A stretch of 64,000 nucleotides of DNA, from the NCBI RefSeq assembly GCF_022213955.1, contig NZ_JAKNTW010000044.1, positions 1 through 64,000 on the forward strand, written 5' to 3'. Of this stretch, positions 28,423 to 36,576 are shown in pieces. Below the pieces are notes generated by a model. It was not told the origin of the DNA, made no database searches, and was given only the letters and a program-made list of their open reading frames with translations. The DNA comes from Dolomitihabitans soli. Lineage in GTDB: Bacteria > Actinomycetota > Actinomycetes > Streptosporangiales > Streptosporangiaceae. A program made the position numbers and the translations under genes. The stretch's first letter is position 1. Each line of letters opens with the position of its first letter.

Positions 28423-28779
28423 CTACGAGGACAAGCGCGTCGCGAGTGCAGTGACCTCGCGGTGCAACGTCCGCAATTCGTCTCCGGTAGGGGCGAGTTC
28501 GTACGAGTGGTAATGGCAGGCCGCGCTGAGAGCTCCCCAGGCTCCCGCCGCAGTCCGTGCGGTCTCCCTGTCGGTATAGGACGTCAGGCACAACAGTTGC
28601 GCCCGCATAGTGCACATTTCGACTCCGGGGGCCACCCGTTTCCAGAAGGCAGCCAGGACTTCCTCTAGCGCGAGCCGGATGAGGAAGGCTGCCGCGCGGG
28701 GCCACAGCCCGGGAACGCCCGGTGAGGTGTCGGTGGAGCGCCCGCGAAGTAGTAGGGCGGCGTGGTTCAGCAGGTCCAT
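28423..28779 (-). CDS. Small helical partner of the Rad50-like ATPase
   Basis: 118 residues, all helical, beginning one base after the stop of the ATPase gene, so almost certainly translated with it. The sequence has RLALEEVLAAFWKRV in the first half and SAACHYHSYELAPTGDELRTL near the end, an arrangement that recalls HEPN-type partners, although the canonical RX4-6H motif is not evident. The tight linkage suggests a two-component module. Confidence 0.65.
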   Translation of the reverse strand: MDLLNHAALLLRGRSTDTSPGVPGLWPRAAAFLIRLALEEVLAAFWKRVAPGVEMCTMRAQLLCLTSYTDRETARTAAGAWGALSAACHYHSYELAPTGDELRTLHREVTALATRLSS

Positions 28780-28780
28780 G

Positions 28781-31144
28781 TCAGCGCTCCTCCTTAAGCT
28801 TGCGGGTCAACCGCCCGACCAGCTCGATCGGGTCGTTGCCGGTCCCGCGCAGCCCTTCACGCCCGGCTCCGTGGAGGCAGGCTGCGTAGACGGTGGCCGC
28901 CCATCCGCCGTAGGTCTGGCGCAGCCAGCCGATGACATCGCCAGCTCTGCGAATGTCGCCGAACAAGGCAAGCGCGGCGATCTGGTTGAGTTTCCTGGCC
29001 GAAGCCACCGCGCTTTCGATCTCGCCATAGCCGACGCCAGCGGCGACGAGCCTGCGCCTGGTCAGGCCTAGGAAGGCCGCCTCGATAGCGACTCGGCACA
29101 GTCCGGGCACCACAGTGTCGGCCACGCCAATCGGCAATCCGGGGGTGCGGGCCAGGTCGCGAGCGTCGCGCAGCGCCCGGTTGATCGGGTCGTTCGTCTC
29201 CACCACCGAAACGATCGAGCGTTCCTTCCGCATGACCTCCAAGATCGTGGCAGGCAGCGTGAGTCTCGTGACGGCGTCGGACAACCGCGTGTCATGGGTG
29301 AACACGATCACCTGACGAGTCTGCGCGACCATGGACAGCGTCTTGGCCAGGCCGTCCACCTTGCCGGGATCCATGGACTGCACTGGATCATCGATGACCA
29401 CGAAGCGGAACGGGCTCTCTGGCGTGGCCGTCCTCGGCAGGAACAACGACAGGGCCAATGCGTGCAGCTCGCCCTGACTCATCACGCCCAAGCCGGCTGC
29501 GGGGGCGTCATCGACCGTCACGTCGAGCTGCAAACGGCGCATGTTGCCGGTGCCGGTGAGCTGGATCGGCCCAAGGCTGACGTTGCTCTCCTGCCGCAGA
29601 GCCTGCCAGTAGAGTGCGCTCTGCTGGGCGTGCGGCGTCATTCGCTCGTTCCGGATCTCGTCGTGGACGCGACGCAGCCACGCCACGGCCTTCTTGGCCT
29701 CGGCGTGCCGAGGCTTGGCGGCGACGCCCACACGAGCCGCGCTTACCCAGGCGGCGAGGGCGACGGCGCCATGCCGCCACACCTCATCCAGCCCAGCCAG
29801 GCGCGACCGCGCCTCCTGCACGGCGTCGGTGCCTACCTCCCGCAGTCGTCTTGCCCCTTCCTCGAATCGCCGGGCGAGCTCGGTGTCGTCACCGAGCTCT
29901 TGACATGCCTGCAAAGCGGACCAAGCCTCCCCCACCGGCGCGGGCAGTCGTGCAGGTGCCACACCGACCAGTCCGAGCAGCGCCTCGCGTGCGGCACGTC
30001 GTTCGGCGTGAGCGCGGTCGGCCGCCGCGGCCTCGTCGCGAAGCCGCACGATCTCCCGCTCGGCCTGCTCGGCCCAGGCGGCATCGATCCGCTGTGGTGC
30101 GGCACAGACCGGGCACGAGTCGTCGAGCGGCCGACGAGTGTGGTGGGCCAGGGCGCGGTGGAAGAGGTCGACACGGTGTCTGGCGTCCTCGGCGTCGGAG
30201 CCGTTGAGCGCCACGACGGCTCTGGTTGCCGCAAGCAGTCGCTGTGCTGCCTCCTGTACGGCTGACGCCTGCGGGAAGGTGAACTCGGCCAGTTTGCGCA
30301 GCATCTCCGTGTCATCGGCAGGCTGCGCACCTCGGCCGCTCACCAGTGCCTCCAGCGGGGCTAGGTCAGGGGCAGGCTTTCGAAGGAGCGCGACTGCCTC
30401 GGCTGCGCGTGGATCGGGGATCTGCTCCAGTTCGGCCAAGAGGCCGGGCAGCATGGCGCCTGGCCGCTTCACTGCCATCTCCAGCTCCTTGACCTCCTGC
30501 TTGAGCTGGTCGATCGCCTGGGCGACGGGCCCCATGCCGAGGATCTTCGCAATGTTCTCGTACAGGCCGGTCGGTCGATCGAGGACCTTGCTCAGCTCCG
30601 AGTAGGGCAGGAAGGGACGGAACAGCGCCATCGGACCCGTCAGTCCGGACTTCTTGAACGACACCGTCGCATGACCGGGGCGAGTCAGCGTCGAGATCGC
30701 CTCGTCGACTTTGGAGCCAATCCACTGGTGCCCGACAATCGAAGGCTCCCGGTCGCCGTCGAACAGCAACTCCAGCTCGACTTCGGCGGCTCCCTCCTCA
30801 TGGACGTTCTGGAAGGTCTGCCACACCTGAGACTTTCCGGCCCAGCGGGAGTTCTCGCCGGTCAACGCGACTTCGATGGCCTCCGCGAAGCTCGACTTGC
30901 CCGAGCCGTTCCGCCCCGTAATCAGGGTGAGCCCGGGGCCTTCGGTGATCTCCAGTCGTGCCGTACGGCCGATACCGCGAAACCCACGCACGGTCACCGC
31001 CTTCAGGTAGGCGTGCGGGAGCTGCGGCTGCAGGTCGCCTGCATTAGGCGCGCCCATGGCCTTGATGACGAGTTCCTTGGCCGAGGAGCTCAGGGCCGAG
31101 CCCGCCAGCTGGGCCTGGATCGTTTCGTGGAGCGTGGAGGGCAC
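28781..31144 (-). CDS. Rad50/RloC-like ATPase with a zinc-hook-type CPVC motif
   Basis: 787 residues from GTG 31144, behind GAGGAG at five bases. Walker A GRNGSGKS is at residues 77-84, after VTVRGFRGIGRTARL (typical of SMC/RecF proteins). A coiled-coil region carries CPVC at about 342, the zinc-hook signature. The ABC signature GVMSQGELHALALSLFLP is at about 552, and Walker B FVVIDDPVQSMDP at about 583. The last 150 residues form a separate helical domain. Such ATPases sit in antiphage loci, and RloC in particular is found with type I restriction genes; the anticodon-nuclease residues of RloC were not identified here. Confidence 0.85.
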   Translation of the reverse strand: MPSTLHETIQAQLAGSALSSSAKELVIKAMGAPNAGDLQPQLPHAYLKAVTVRGFRGIGRTARLEITEGPGLTLITGRNGSGKSSFAEAIEVALTGENSRWAGKSQVWQTFQNVHEEGAAEVELELLFDGDREPSIVGHQWIGSKVDEAISTLTRPGHATVSFKKSGLTGPMALFRPFLPYSELSKVLDRPTGLYENIAKILGMGPVAQAIDQLKQEVKELEMAVKRPGAMLPGLLAELEQIPDPRAAEAVALLRKPAPDLAPLEALVSGRGAQPADDTEMLRKLAEFTFPQASAVQEAAQRLLAATRAVVALNGSDAEDARHRVDLFHRALAHHTRRPLDDSCPVCAAPQRIDAAWAEQAEREIVRLRDEAAAADRAHAERRAAREALLGLVGVAPARLPAPVGEAWSALQACQELGDDTELARRFEEGARRLREVGTDAVQEARSRLAGLDEVWRHGAVALAAWVSAARVGVAAKPRHAEAKKAVAWLRRVHDEIRNERMTPHAQQSALYWQALRQESNVSLGPIQLTGTGNMRRLQLDVTVDDAPAAGLGVMSQGELHALALSLFLPRTATPESPFRFVVIDDPVQSMDPGKVDGLAKTLSMVAQTRQVIVFTHDTRLSDAVTRLTLPATILEVMRKERSIVSVVETNDPINRALRDARDLARTPGLPIGVADTVVPGLCRVAIEAAFLGLTRRRLVAAGVGYGEIESAVASARKLNQIAALALFGDIRRAGDVIGWLRQTYGGWAATVYAACLHGAGREGLRGTGNDPIELVGRLTRKLKEER

Positions 31145-31290
31145 GAAGACTCCTCTCGAGGGTGGTTGTTCTCTCCTCGATCTATAGAAGCATCTGTTAG
31201 CTCTGCAAACAATGCAACAAGTGCTCCATAGACGCGAACAGTCATAATGGACTAGCTTGTAGCTAACGGACCTACACGGAGGTGACCCGA
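31145..31290. promoter_or_regulatory. Divergent promoter region of the defence island
   Basis: 146 bp, poorer in GC than its surroundings, between the ATPase gene and the restriction operon. CATAAT at 31243-31248 is a reasonable -10 element for the rightward operon. An inverted repeat GTTAGCT (31196-31202) and AGCTAAC (31261-31267) brackets it; the first rightward gene begins with an HTH domain and could bind here. This role is inference only. Confidence 0.4.
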
Positions 31291-33135
31291 GTGGGCGATC
31301 AGGTAATGGTGACCGCAGCCGAGATCGCACGGCTGGCCAAAGTGGAACGCGCCGCCGTCAGCAACTGGCGACGAAGGCATCCCGACTTCCCCGACCCCGT
31401 TGCGGGCACCCCTGCCAATCCGCTCTATGCGCTCCCTGAAGTCGAGCGCTGGCTGGCCGCTCGCGGCACCCCCGCCTCGATCGCTCCGGCGGATCGACTC
31501 TGGCAGGAATTACGGGTGCAATACGAAGACGTTCGACTGGCCGACGGCCTAGCCGACGTTGCCTCGTTCCTCTCTTGTCCCGGCCTCGGGGCCACCCTGA
31601 AGAAGCAGTCCGATGAGACCTTCGCGGAACGCATCCCCGTAGTGGTCGCGCAGAACTCCAAGCTCCCGGGCGGCCCGCCGTTCTCCCATGGCTTGCGTCC
31701 CTCGCAAGTGGCCTTCTGGCGTCGACTTGCACACGCCGCCGATGAGAACCCTGCCGAACTCTTCGAGGAGCTTCACAGCCGCTACATCGATTCAAGCTCG
31801 CGATCCACGCCGGCGACCCCACCTGAGCTCGCCGCGCTGATCTCCACCTTCGTCCACTCTGGCGACCGGGTTCTCGATCCTGCCTGCGGTACCGGCACCC
31901 TGCTCTGGACTCTGTCCGGTAAGGGAGCAAAGTCCCTCACCGGACAGGAGATCGATCCGGCGCTGGCCCGCATCGCCGCGTTCCGGCTGCGCCAGGCCGA
32001 CATCCTGGCGGGCGACTCGCTCCGCAACAGCAAGTTCCCCTACCCGTATGACCTAGTCGTCTGTGATCCGCCCACCGGCGTCAAGGAATGGGGGCACGAG
32101 GAGCTTGGCTACGACGCGCGCTGGGAGTTCGGCCTGCCGCCGCGAGCGGAATCGGAGTTGGCCTGGGTGCAGCACTGCTACGCACACGTATCCCCGGGCG
32201 GCATCGTGATCATCGTGATGCCGATCGCCGCCGCCTCCCGGCGGTCAGGTCGGCGAATCCGCAGCAACTTCCTACGCAGCGGCGCCCTCCGCCAAATCAT
32301 CGCTCTGCCACCCAGACTGGCGAGCAGTCACTCACTCGGGCTGCACCTGTGGGTCCTCACCCGCCCGGAGGAAGCGGGCATCCCCCAAGCTGTGAAGATG
32401 ATCGATGCCTCCGGCTTCGACCGGAAACAGCTTCGCGATGGCTTCCCGGTAGATGCTGGCGTGGCCGTCCCAGTCGTCGACCTGCTCGACGACGAGGTGG
32501 ACCTCACCCCGGCCAGGTATGTGACCCGTCCGGCTCATAGCCTCGCCGACGATCATGTGGCGGCCTTGGAGGAGCTCAGCCCGCTGCTGCGGCGCCTGCC
32601 CCGAGCGCTCCCCGGCCGGTATGAGCGGACCGAGGTTGCTATGTCGATGGTGCCGATCGCGGACCTGGTCAAGACCGGATCCATCCTGCTGCTGCTCAAC
32701 CGCGAAGCTCCCCGCTCCGACCTGCGCCCCCAGCCCGGCGACATCCTCGTGCCTGCCCTCGACCCGAGTGCAGCACCGACTGTGCTCGGAAAAGCGCTCG
32801 ACCATCCCCCACCCGACTGCCACCTACTCCGCTGCGAGCCCGCCGTCCTCGATCCGCACTTCGTCGCGGGCTTTCTGCGCAGTGAGGCCAATCTCCGCCA
32901 GGCAGTCACCGGAACCGGGACGTTCCGCTACGACGTACGGCGAGCGGTCATCCCACGAATGCCGCTGGCAGAGCAGCGGCGCTACGGCGCGGAGTTCCGG
33001 CGGCTGGCCGAGTTCGCCGACTTGCTGCACCGTGCGGCAGCTTTCGGTGAAGATGTCGTACGGCTTGCCCATGATGGTTTGACGAGCGGACTGTTCGATC
33101 TTGCTCCGGATGCTCTGGAAGGCGATTTGACGTGA
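31291..33135 (+). CDS. HTH-containing N6 DNA methylase-like protein with an altered catalytic motif
   Basis: 614 residues from GTG 31291, the codon with the best spacing after ACGGAGG. Residues 5-35 are an HTH (TAAEIARLAKVERAAVSNWR), followed by a HsdM-type methylase domain with motif I DPACGTGTLL near 196. The expected NPPF/NPPY catalytic motif near 258 reads CDPPTG, and the following WGHEELGYDARWEFGLPPRAESELAWVQH is otherwise typical. The C-terminal part carries an HsdS-like half domain (LRPQPGDILVPALDPS). It overlaps hsdM by four bases. It may regulate, recognise DNA or methylate weakly. Confidence 0.8.
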   Translation: MGDQVMVTAAEIARLAKVERAAVSNWRRRHPDFPDPVAGTPANPLYALPEVERWLAARGTPASIAPADRLWQELRVQYEDVRLADGLADVASFLSCPGLGATLKKQSDETFAERIPVVVAQNSKLPGGPPFSHGLRPSQVAFWRRLAHAADENPAELFEELHSRYIDSSSRSTPATPPELAALISTFVHSGDRVLDPACGTGTLLWTLSGKGAKSLTGQEIDPALARIAAFRLRQADILAGDSLRNSKFPYPYDLVVCDPPTGVKEWGHEELGYDARWEFGLPPRAESELAWVQHCYAHVSPGGIVIIVMPIAAASRRSGRRIRSNFLRSGALRQIIALPPRLASSHSLGLHLWVLTRPEEAGIPQAVKMIDASGFDRKQLRDGFPVDAGVAVPVVDLLDDEVDLTPARYVTRPAHSLADDHVAALEELSPLLRRLPRALPGRYERTEVAMSMVPIADLVKTGSILLLLNREAPRSDLRPQPGDILVPALDPSAAPTVLGKALDHPPPDCHLLRCEPAVLDPHFVAGFLRSEANLRQAVTGTGTFRYDVRRAVIPRMPLAEQRRYGAEFRRLAEFADLLHRAAAFGEDVVRLAHDGLTSGLFDLAPDALEGDLT

Positions 33136-35129
33136 AGACGAGCCATAGCCAATTGGCGAACCTCATCTGGAAGGTGGCCGATCTCCTTCGCGGCAACTAC
33201 AAGCAGTCCGAATACGGCCGGGTGATCCTGCCGTTCACCGTGTTGCGGCGGATGGACTACGTCATGGAGCCGACGCGCGAGCTGGTCTGGGAGAAGGACG
33301 CCGCCTACAACTTCCCTGACAAGGATGAGCTGATCTGCGACCAGATCGGCGTGCGCTTCTTCAACCGGTCGAAGCAGAGCTTCAAAACGATCGCCGCCGA
33401 CCCTGCGAACGCTCGCAAGAATCTTGAGGACTACGTCCGGGGCTTCTCCAAGGCCGCCCGCGAGATCGTGGAGAAGTACGAGTTCGAGCGTCAGATCGTC
33501 CGCCTGGACAACGCCGGAGTGCTCTACAAGGTCATCACGGCCTTCGCCGACTTCCCTCTCAGCCCCAAACAGGTCGACAACCATGACATGGGGGTGATCT
33601 TCGAGGAGTTGATTCGCAAGTTCGCCGACGCCTCGAATGAGACCGCCGGAGAGCACTTCACCCCCCGTGAGGTCATCGAACTCATGGTTAACCTGCTCCT
33701 CGCCCCCGACCTGGGAAGATTCAGTCCAGGCGACGTCATCAACATCCTGGATCCTGCCTGCGGCACCGGTGGCATGCTCAGCGCGGCCGAAGAGCACATC
33801 CGCAGCCAGGCCGTCCCGGGCCTCAACGTCGAGGTGTTCGGCCAGGAACTCAACGCCGAATCCTACGCGATCTGCCAGTCCGACATGATGATGAAGGGCC
33901 ACGACCCGGCCAACATCAAGCTCGGCAACTCCTTCAGCAATGACCGGCACCAGGGCAAGACCTTCGACTACATGCTGGCCAACCCTCCGTTCGGAGTCGA
34001 GTGGAAGAACGTCGAGGACGCGGTCAAAACCGAGACTGAGGCTCTCAAGCATTTCGGCCGATTCGGGGCCGGCCTGCCTCGCATCAACGACGCGTCATTC
34101 CTCTTCCTTCAGCACATGAACTCCAAGATGCGCCAGCCGTCGCAGGGCGGCACCAGACTCGCGATCGTCTTCAACGGCTCGCCGCTGTTCACCGGAGGGG
34201 CCAGCTCAGGCGAGTCGGAGATCCGGCGCTGGATCATTGAACGCGACCTTCTGGAGACGATCGTCGCCCTTCCCGATCAGCTGTTCTACAACACCGGTAT
34301 CTCTACTTACTTTTGGATCCTGTCCAACCGCAAGGATCCCGCGCAGAAGGGGAAGGTCGTCCTGATCGACGCCCGCGATTACTGGGCCAAGATGCGCAAA
34401 TCTCTAGGTGAAAAGCGCAAGGAGATCACCGAAGAGCAGATCTTCGAGATCACCAAGCTGTACGGCGAAGCGATCGACGCGGCTGAGGACCCATCGCACT
34501 GGGGCCATGGCAAGGTCAAGATCTTCGACAACGAAGACTTCGGCTACCAGCGGATCACTATCGACCGGCCGCTCCGGCAGCGGTTCGCGTTGACCGAGGA
34601 GACCGTGAAGGCCGTCGCCGAGACCAAGGCCTTCGCTGCCTACACCGAGGGCCAATTGCTGCTTGAGGCATTCAAGCCATTGATCGGTACAGCCTGGCCG
34701 ATCCGGGCCGAGGCACGCAAGGCCCTGCTGGCTGCTGCCGCCGAAGGCGGGGTCATCTGGCCGGGCGCAACGGTCGACAAGGCCATCTGGAACGCGGTCG
34801 CCGTGTCCGATCCCGAGGGCGAGATCCAGGCAAAGAAGGGCGCACCTCTCCCCGATCCTGACTTGCGCGACTACGAAAACGTGCCACTGAAGGAAGACAT
34901 CGACGAGTATTTCGATCGCGAAGTCCGTCCCCACGTCCCCGACGCTTGGATCGCCGAGATCAAGGATCCGAAGACCAAGGAGGTATCCCGAGCCAAGATC
35001 GGCTACGAGATCCCCTTCACCAAGCACTTCTACGTCTACACACCGCCACGGTCGTTGGCTGAGATCGATGCGGAACTCAAGGAGCTGGAAGCTCAGATCC
35101 AGTCACTCCTCGGTGAGGTGGTCAAATGA
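33132..35129 (+). CDS. hsdM: Type I restriction-modification methylase subunit HsdM
   Basis: 665 residues from GTG 33132. N-terminal helical HsdM domain (SQLANLIWKVADLLRG), then the methylase domain with motif I LDPACGTGGM (about 210) and catalytic NPPFG (about 283), and GEHFTPREVIELM just before. The C-terminal part (TIDRPLRQRFALTEE, YDFEIPFTKHFYVYTPP-like) is typical of this HsdM subclass, whose members are longer than classical EcoKI HsdM. It methylates adenine in the target set by HsdS. Start and stop overlap both neighbours. Confidence 0.95.
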   Translation: MKTSHSQLANLIWKVADLLRGNYKQSEYGRVILPFTVLRRMDYVMEPTRELVWEKDAAYNFPDKDELICDQIGVRFFNRSKQSFKTIAADPANARKNLEDYVRGFSKAAREIVEKYEFERQIVRLDNAGVLYKVITAFADFPLSPKQVDNHDMGVIFEELIRKFADASNETAGEHFTPREVIELMVNLLLAPDLGRFSPGDVINILDPACGTGGMLSAAEEHIRSQAVPGLNVEVFGQELNAESYAICQSDMMMKGHDPANIKLGNSFSNDRHQGKTFDYMLANPPFGVEWKNVEDAVKTETEALKHFGRFGAGLPRINDASFLFLQHMNSKMRQPSQGGTRLAIVFNGSPLFTGGASSGESEIRRWIIERDLLETIVALPDQLFYNTGISTYFWILSNRKDPAQKGKVVLIDARDYWAKMRKSLGEKRKEITEEQIFEITKLYGEAIDAAEDPSHWGHGKVKIFDNEDFGYQRITIDRPLRQRFALTEETVKAVAETKAFAAYTEGQLLLEAFKPLIGTAWPIRAEARKALLAAAAEGGVIWPGATVDKAIWNAVAVSDPEGEIQAKKGAPLPDPDLRDYENVPLKEDIDEYFDREVRPHVPDAWIAEIKDPKTKEVSRAKIGYEIPFTKHFYVYTPPRSLAEIDAELKELEAQIQSLLGEVVK

Positions 35130-36400
35130 CCAGCTCACAAGCGTGGCCGTGGCTACCGCCGTTGCCATCGGATCGCCCGCTGGTTCGCCTAGGATTCATT
35201 AGCAAACTTCAGACCGGGTTTACTGTCCACGGGGGACGCGACCTCGATGGCGATGTGGTGACGCGCCCGTATCTGAGAGTTGCCAACGTCCAAGCCGGTC
35301 AGGTGTCCCTGGATGACATCACCGAGATCTCCGTCCCTCGCGAGATGGCGAATCGCAGCACACTTCGCGCAGGCGATGTGCTGATGACAGAGGGAGGTGA
35401 TCTCGACAAACTGGGGCGCGGCACCGTCTGGCAAGACGAGATTCCAGGATGCCTTCACCAGAATCATGTTTTCGCTATCCGTCCGGACTCAAGCAAGCTG
35501 AACGCCAATTACCTTGCCTGGGTCACCCAATCGCTTCATGGTCGCTGCTATTTTGAGAGCACTGGGTCCAGAACAACGAATCTTGCCTCCACAAACAGTA
35601 GCAAGATCATGAGCTTTCCGATTCCGCTACCAGACCTCGATCTGCAAAAGCGGATCGCCGACTTCCTCGACTCCGAGTGCTATCGCCTTAATAGGCTAAC
35701 CGAGGCATTGCATAGGCAAATCGAACTGCTCGATTCTCGGGAAGATAGCGTACTTCACGAGCTTACCTCGCTGAGCAATACATCAGTCACGCGGATCAAG
35801 CACGTTGTTCGGAGACTTACTAGCGGACCGCGAGGCTGGGGGGAGCTGATCAGCGACTTTGGCGTCCCATTTATTCGGATAACGAATATCCCACGGCGAG
35901 GGATTGCACTCTCCCTTGACGACCTGGCCTATGCGAACTCTCCCGCAGGGCCCGAGCGGGAGAGGACGCGAACGCGAGCAGGTGATGTTCTGGTTAGCAT
36001 TACTGCCGATATCGGCTCAGTGGGCATCATTGATACTCACACCACCAATGGGAATGTAAGTCAGCACGTCTGCTTGCTTCGCGTAGATGAATCAATATGT
36101 CATCCAAGATGGTTAGCCTATGCGATCAAGGCCCCCGCCGTGAATCGTGCACTAAAAATGATCAGCTATGGCGGAACCAAGGTTGGGCTTGGCCTTTCTG
36201 AGATCGCGGAAGCTATCATCCCATTGCCGAGTCTGACCACTCAAGATCGACAGATCAAACTCATAGACGAGGCGCTTGCTTGGAATGAAAGCCTTCGCGA
36301 TCAACTGACCAAAAAGGCGACGCTCATCTCTGAGCGAAAGCAGGCTCTGATCACAGCAGCAGTGACCGGACAGGTCGACGTTACGACGGCGCGGGGGTGA
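35126..36400 (+). CDS. hsdS: Type I restriction-modification specificity subunit HsdS
   Basis: 424 residues, ATG 35126 overlapping the hsdM stop as ATGA. Two target-recognition domains each followed by a conserved helix are visible: the first ends with LPDLDLQKRIADFLDSECYRL and the second with PLPSLTTQDRQIKLIDEAL. Base use is less GC-rich than in hsdM and hsdR (about 35700-36300), as expected for a gene that exchanges recognition domains. The recognition sequence cannot be predicted. Confidence 0.93.
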   Translation: MTSSQAWPWLPPLPSDRPLVRLGFISKLQTGFTVHGGRDLDGDVVTRPYLRVANVQAGQVSLDDITEISVPREMANRSTLRAGDVLMTEGGDLDKLGRGTVWQDEIPGCLHQNHVFAIRPDSSKLNANYLAWVTQSLHGRCYFESTGSRTTNLASTNSSKIMSFPIPLPDLDLQKRIADFLDSECYRLNRLTEALHRQIELLDSREDSVLHELTSLSNTSVTRIKHVVRRLTSGPRGWGELISDFGVPFIRITNIPRRGIALSLDDLAYANSPAGPERERTRTRAGDVLVSITADIGSVGIIDTHTTNGNVSQHVCLLRVDESICHPRWLAYAIKAPAVNRALKMISYGGTKVGLGLSEIAEAIIPLPSLTTQDRQIKLIDEALAWNESLRDQLTKKATLISERKQALITAAVTGQVDVTTARG

Positions 36401-36576
36401 TGGGCAACATAGTGCCGTTTCTCCTGCGTGTTCGGGTGACCAACTATTCGTACAAGGAGACAGTGGACCTGGCGGCACTGGCGGCGGTCTTGGATCTGGC
36501 GCAGGCCCGCGAGGGTGCATCTTCTTTTGACAAGTTCTGCCGTGGTGTCGAACGACTTTTGAGAGGTGACTCATGA
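36400..36576 (+). CDS. 58-residue ORF coupled between hsdS and hsdR
   Basis: ATG 36400 shares its A with the hsdS stop (TGATG) and the stop TGA 36574-36576 overlaps the hsdR ATG (ATGA). The product starts MGNIVPFLLRVRVTNYSYKE and continues with a helix (TVDLAALAAVLDLAQARE). The double overlap and normal GC-rich codon use argue that it is translated. It is below common ORF length limits and would be missed by many annotations. No family recognised. Confidence 0.7.
   Translation: MGNIVPFLLRVRVTNYSYKETVDLAALAAVLDLAQAREGASSFDKFCRGVERLLRGDS

Noticed and set aside
28423-28779. Calling the small ATPase partner a HEPN ribonuclease
   Set aside because: The RX4-6H motif required for HEPN nuclease activity is not visible.
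28781-31144. Calling the ATPase RloC
   Set aside because: Zinc hook and restriction linkage fit, but the anticodon-nuclease residues of RloC could not be identified in the C-terminal domain.
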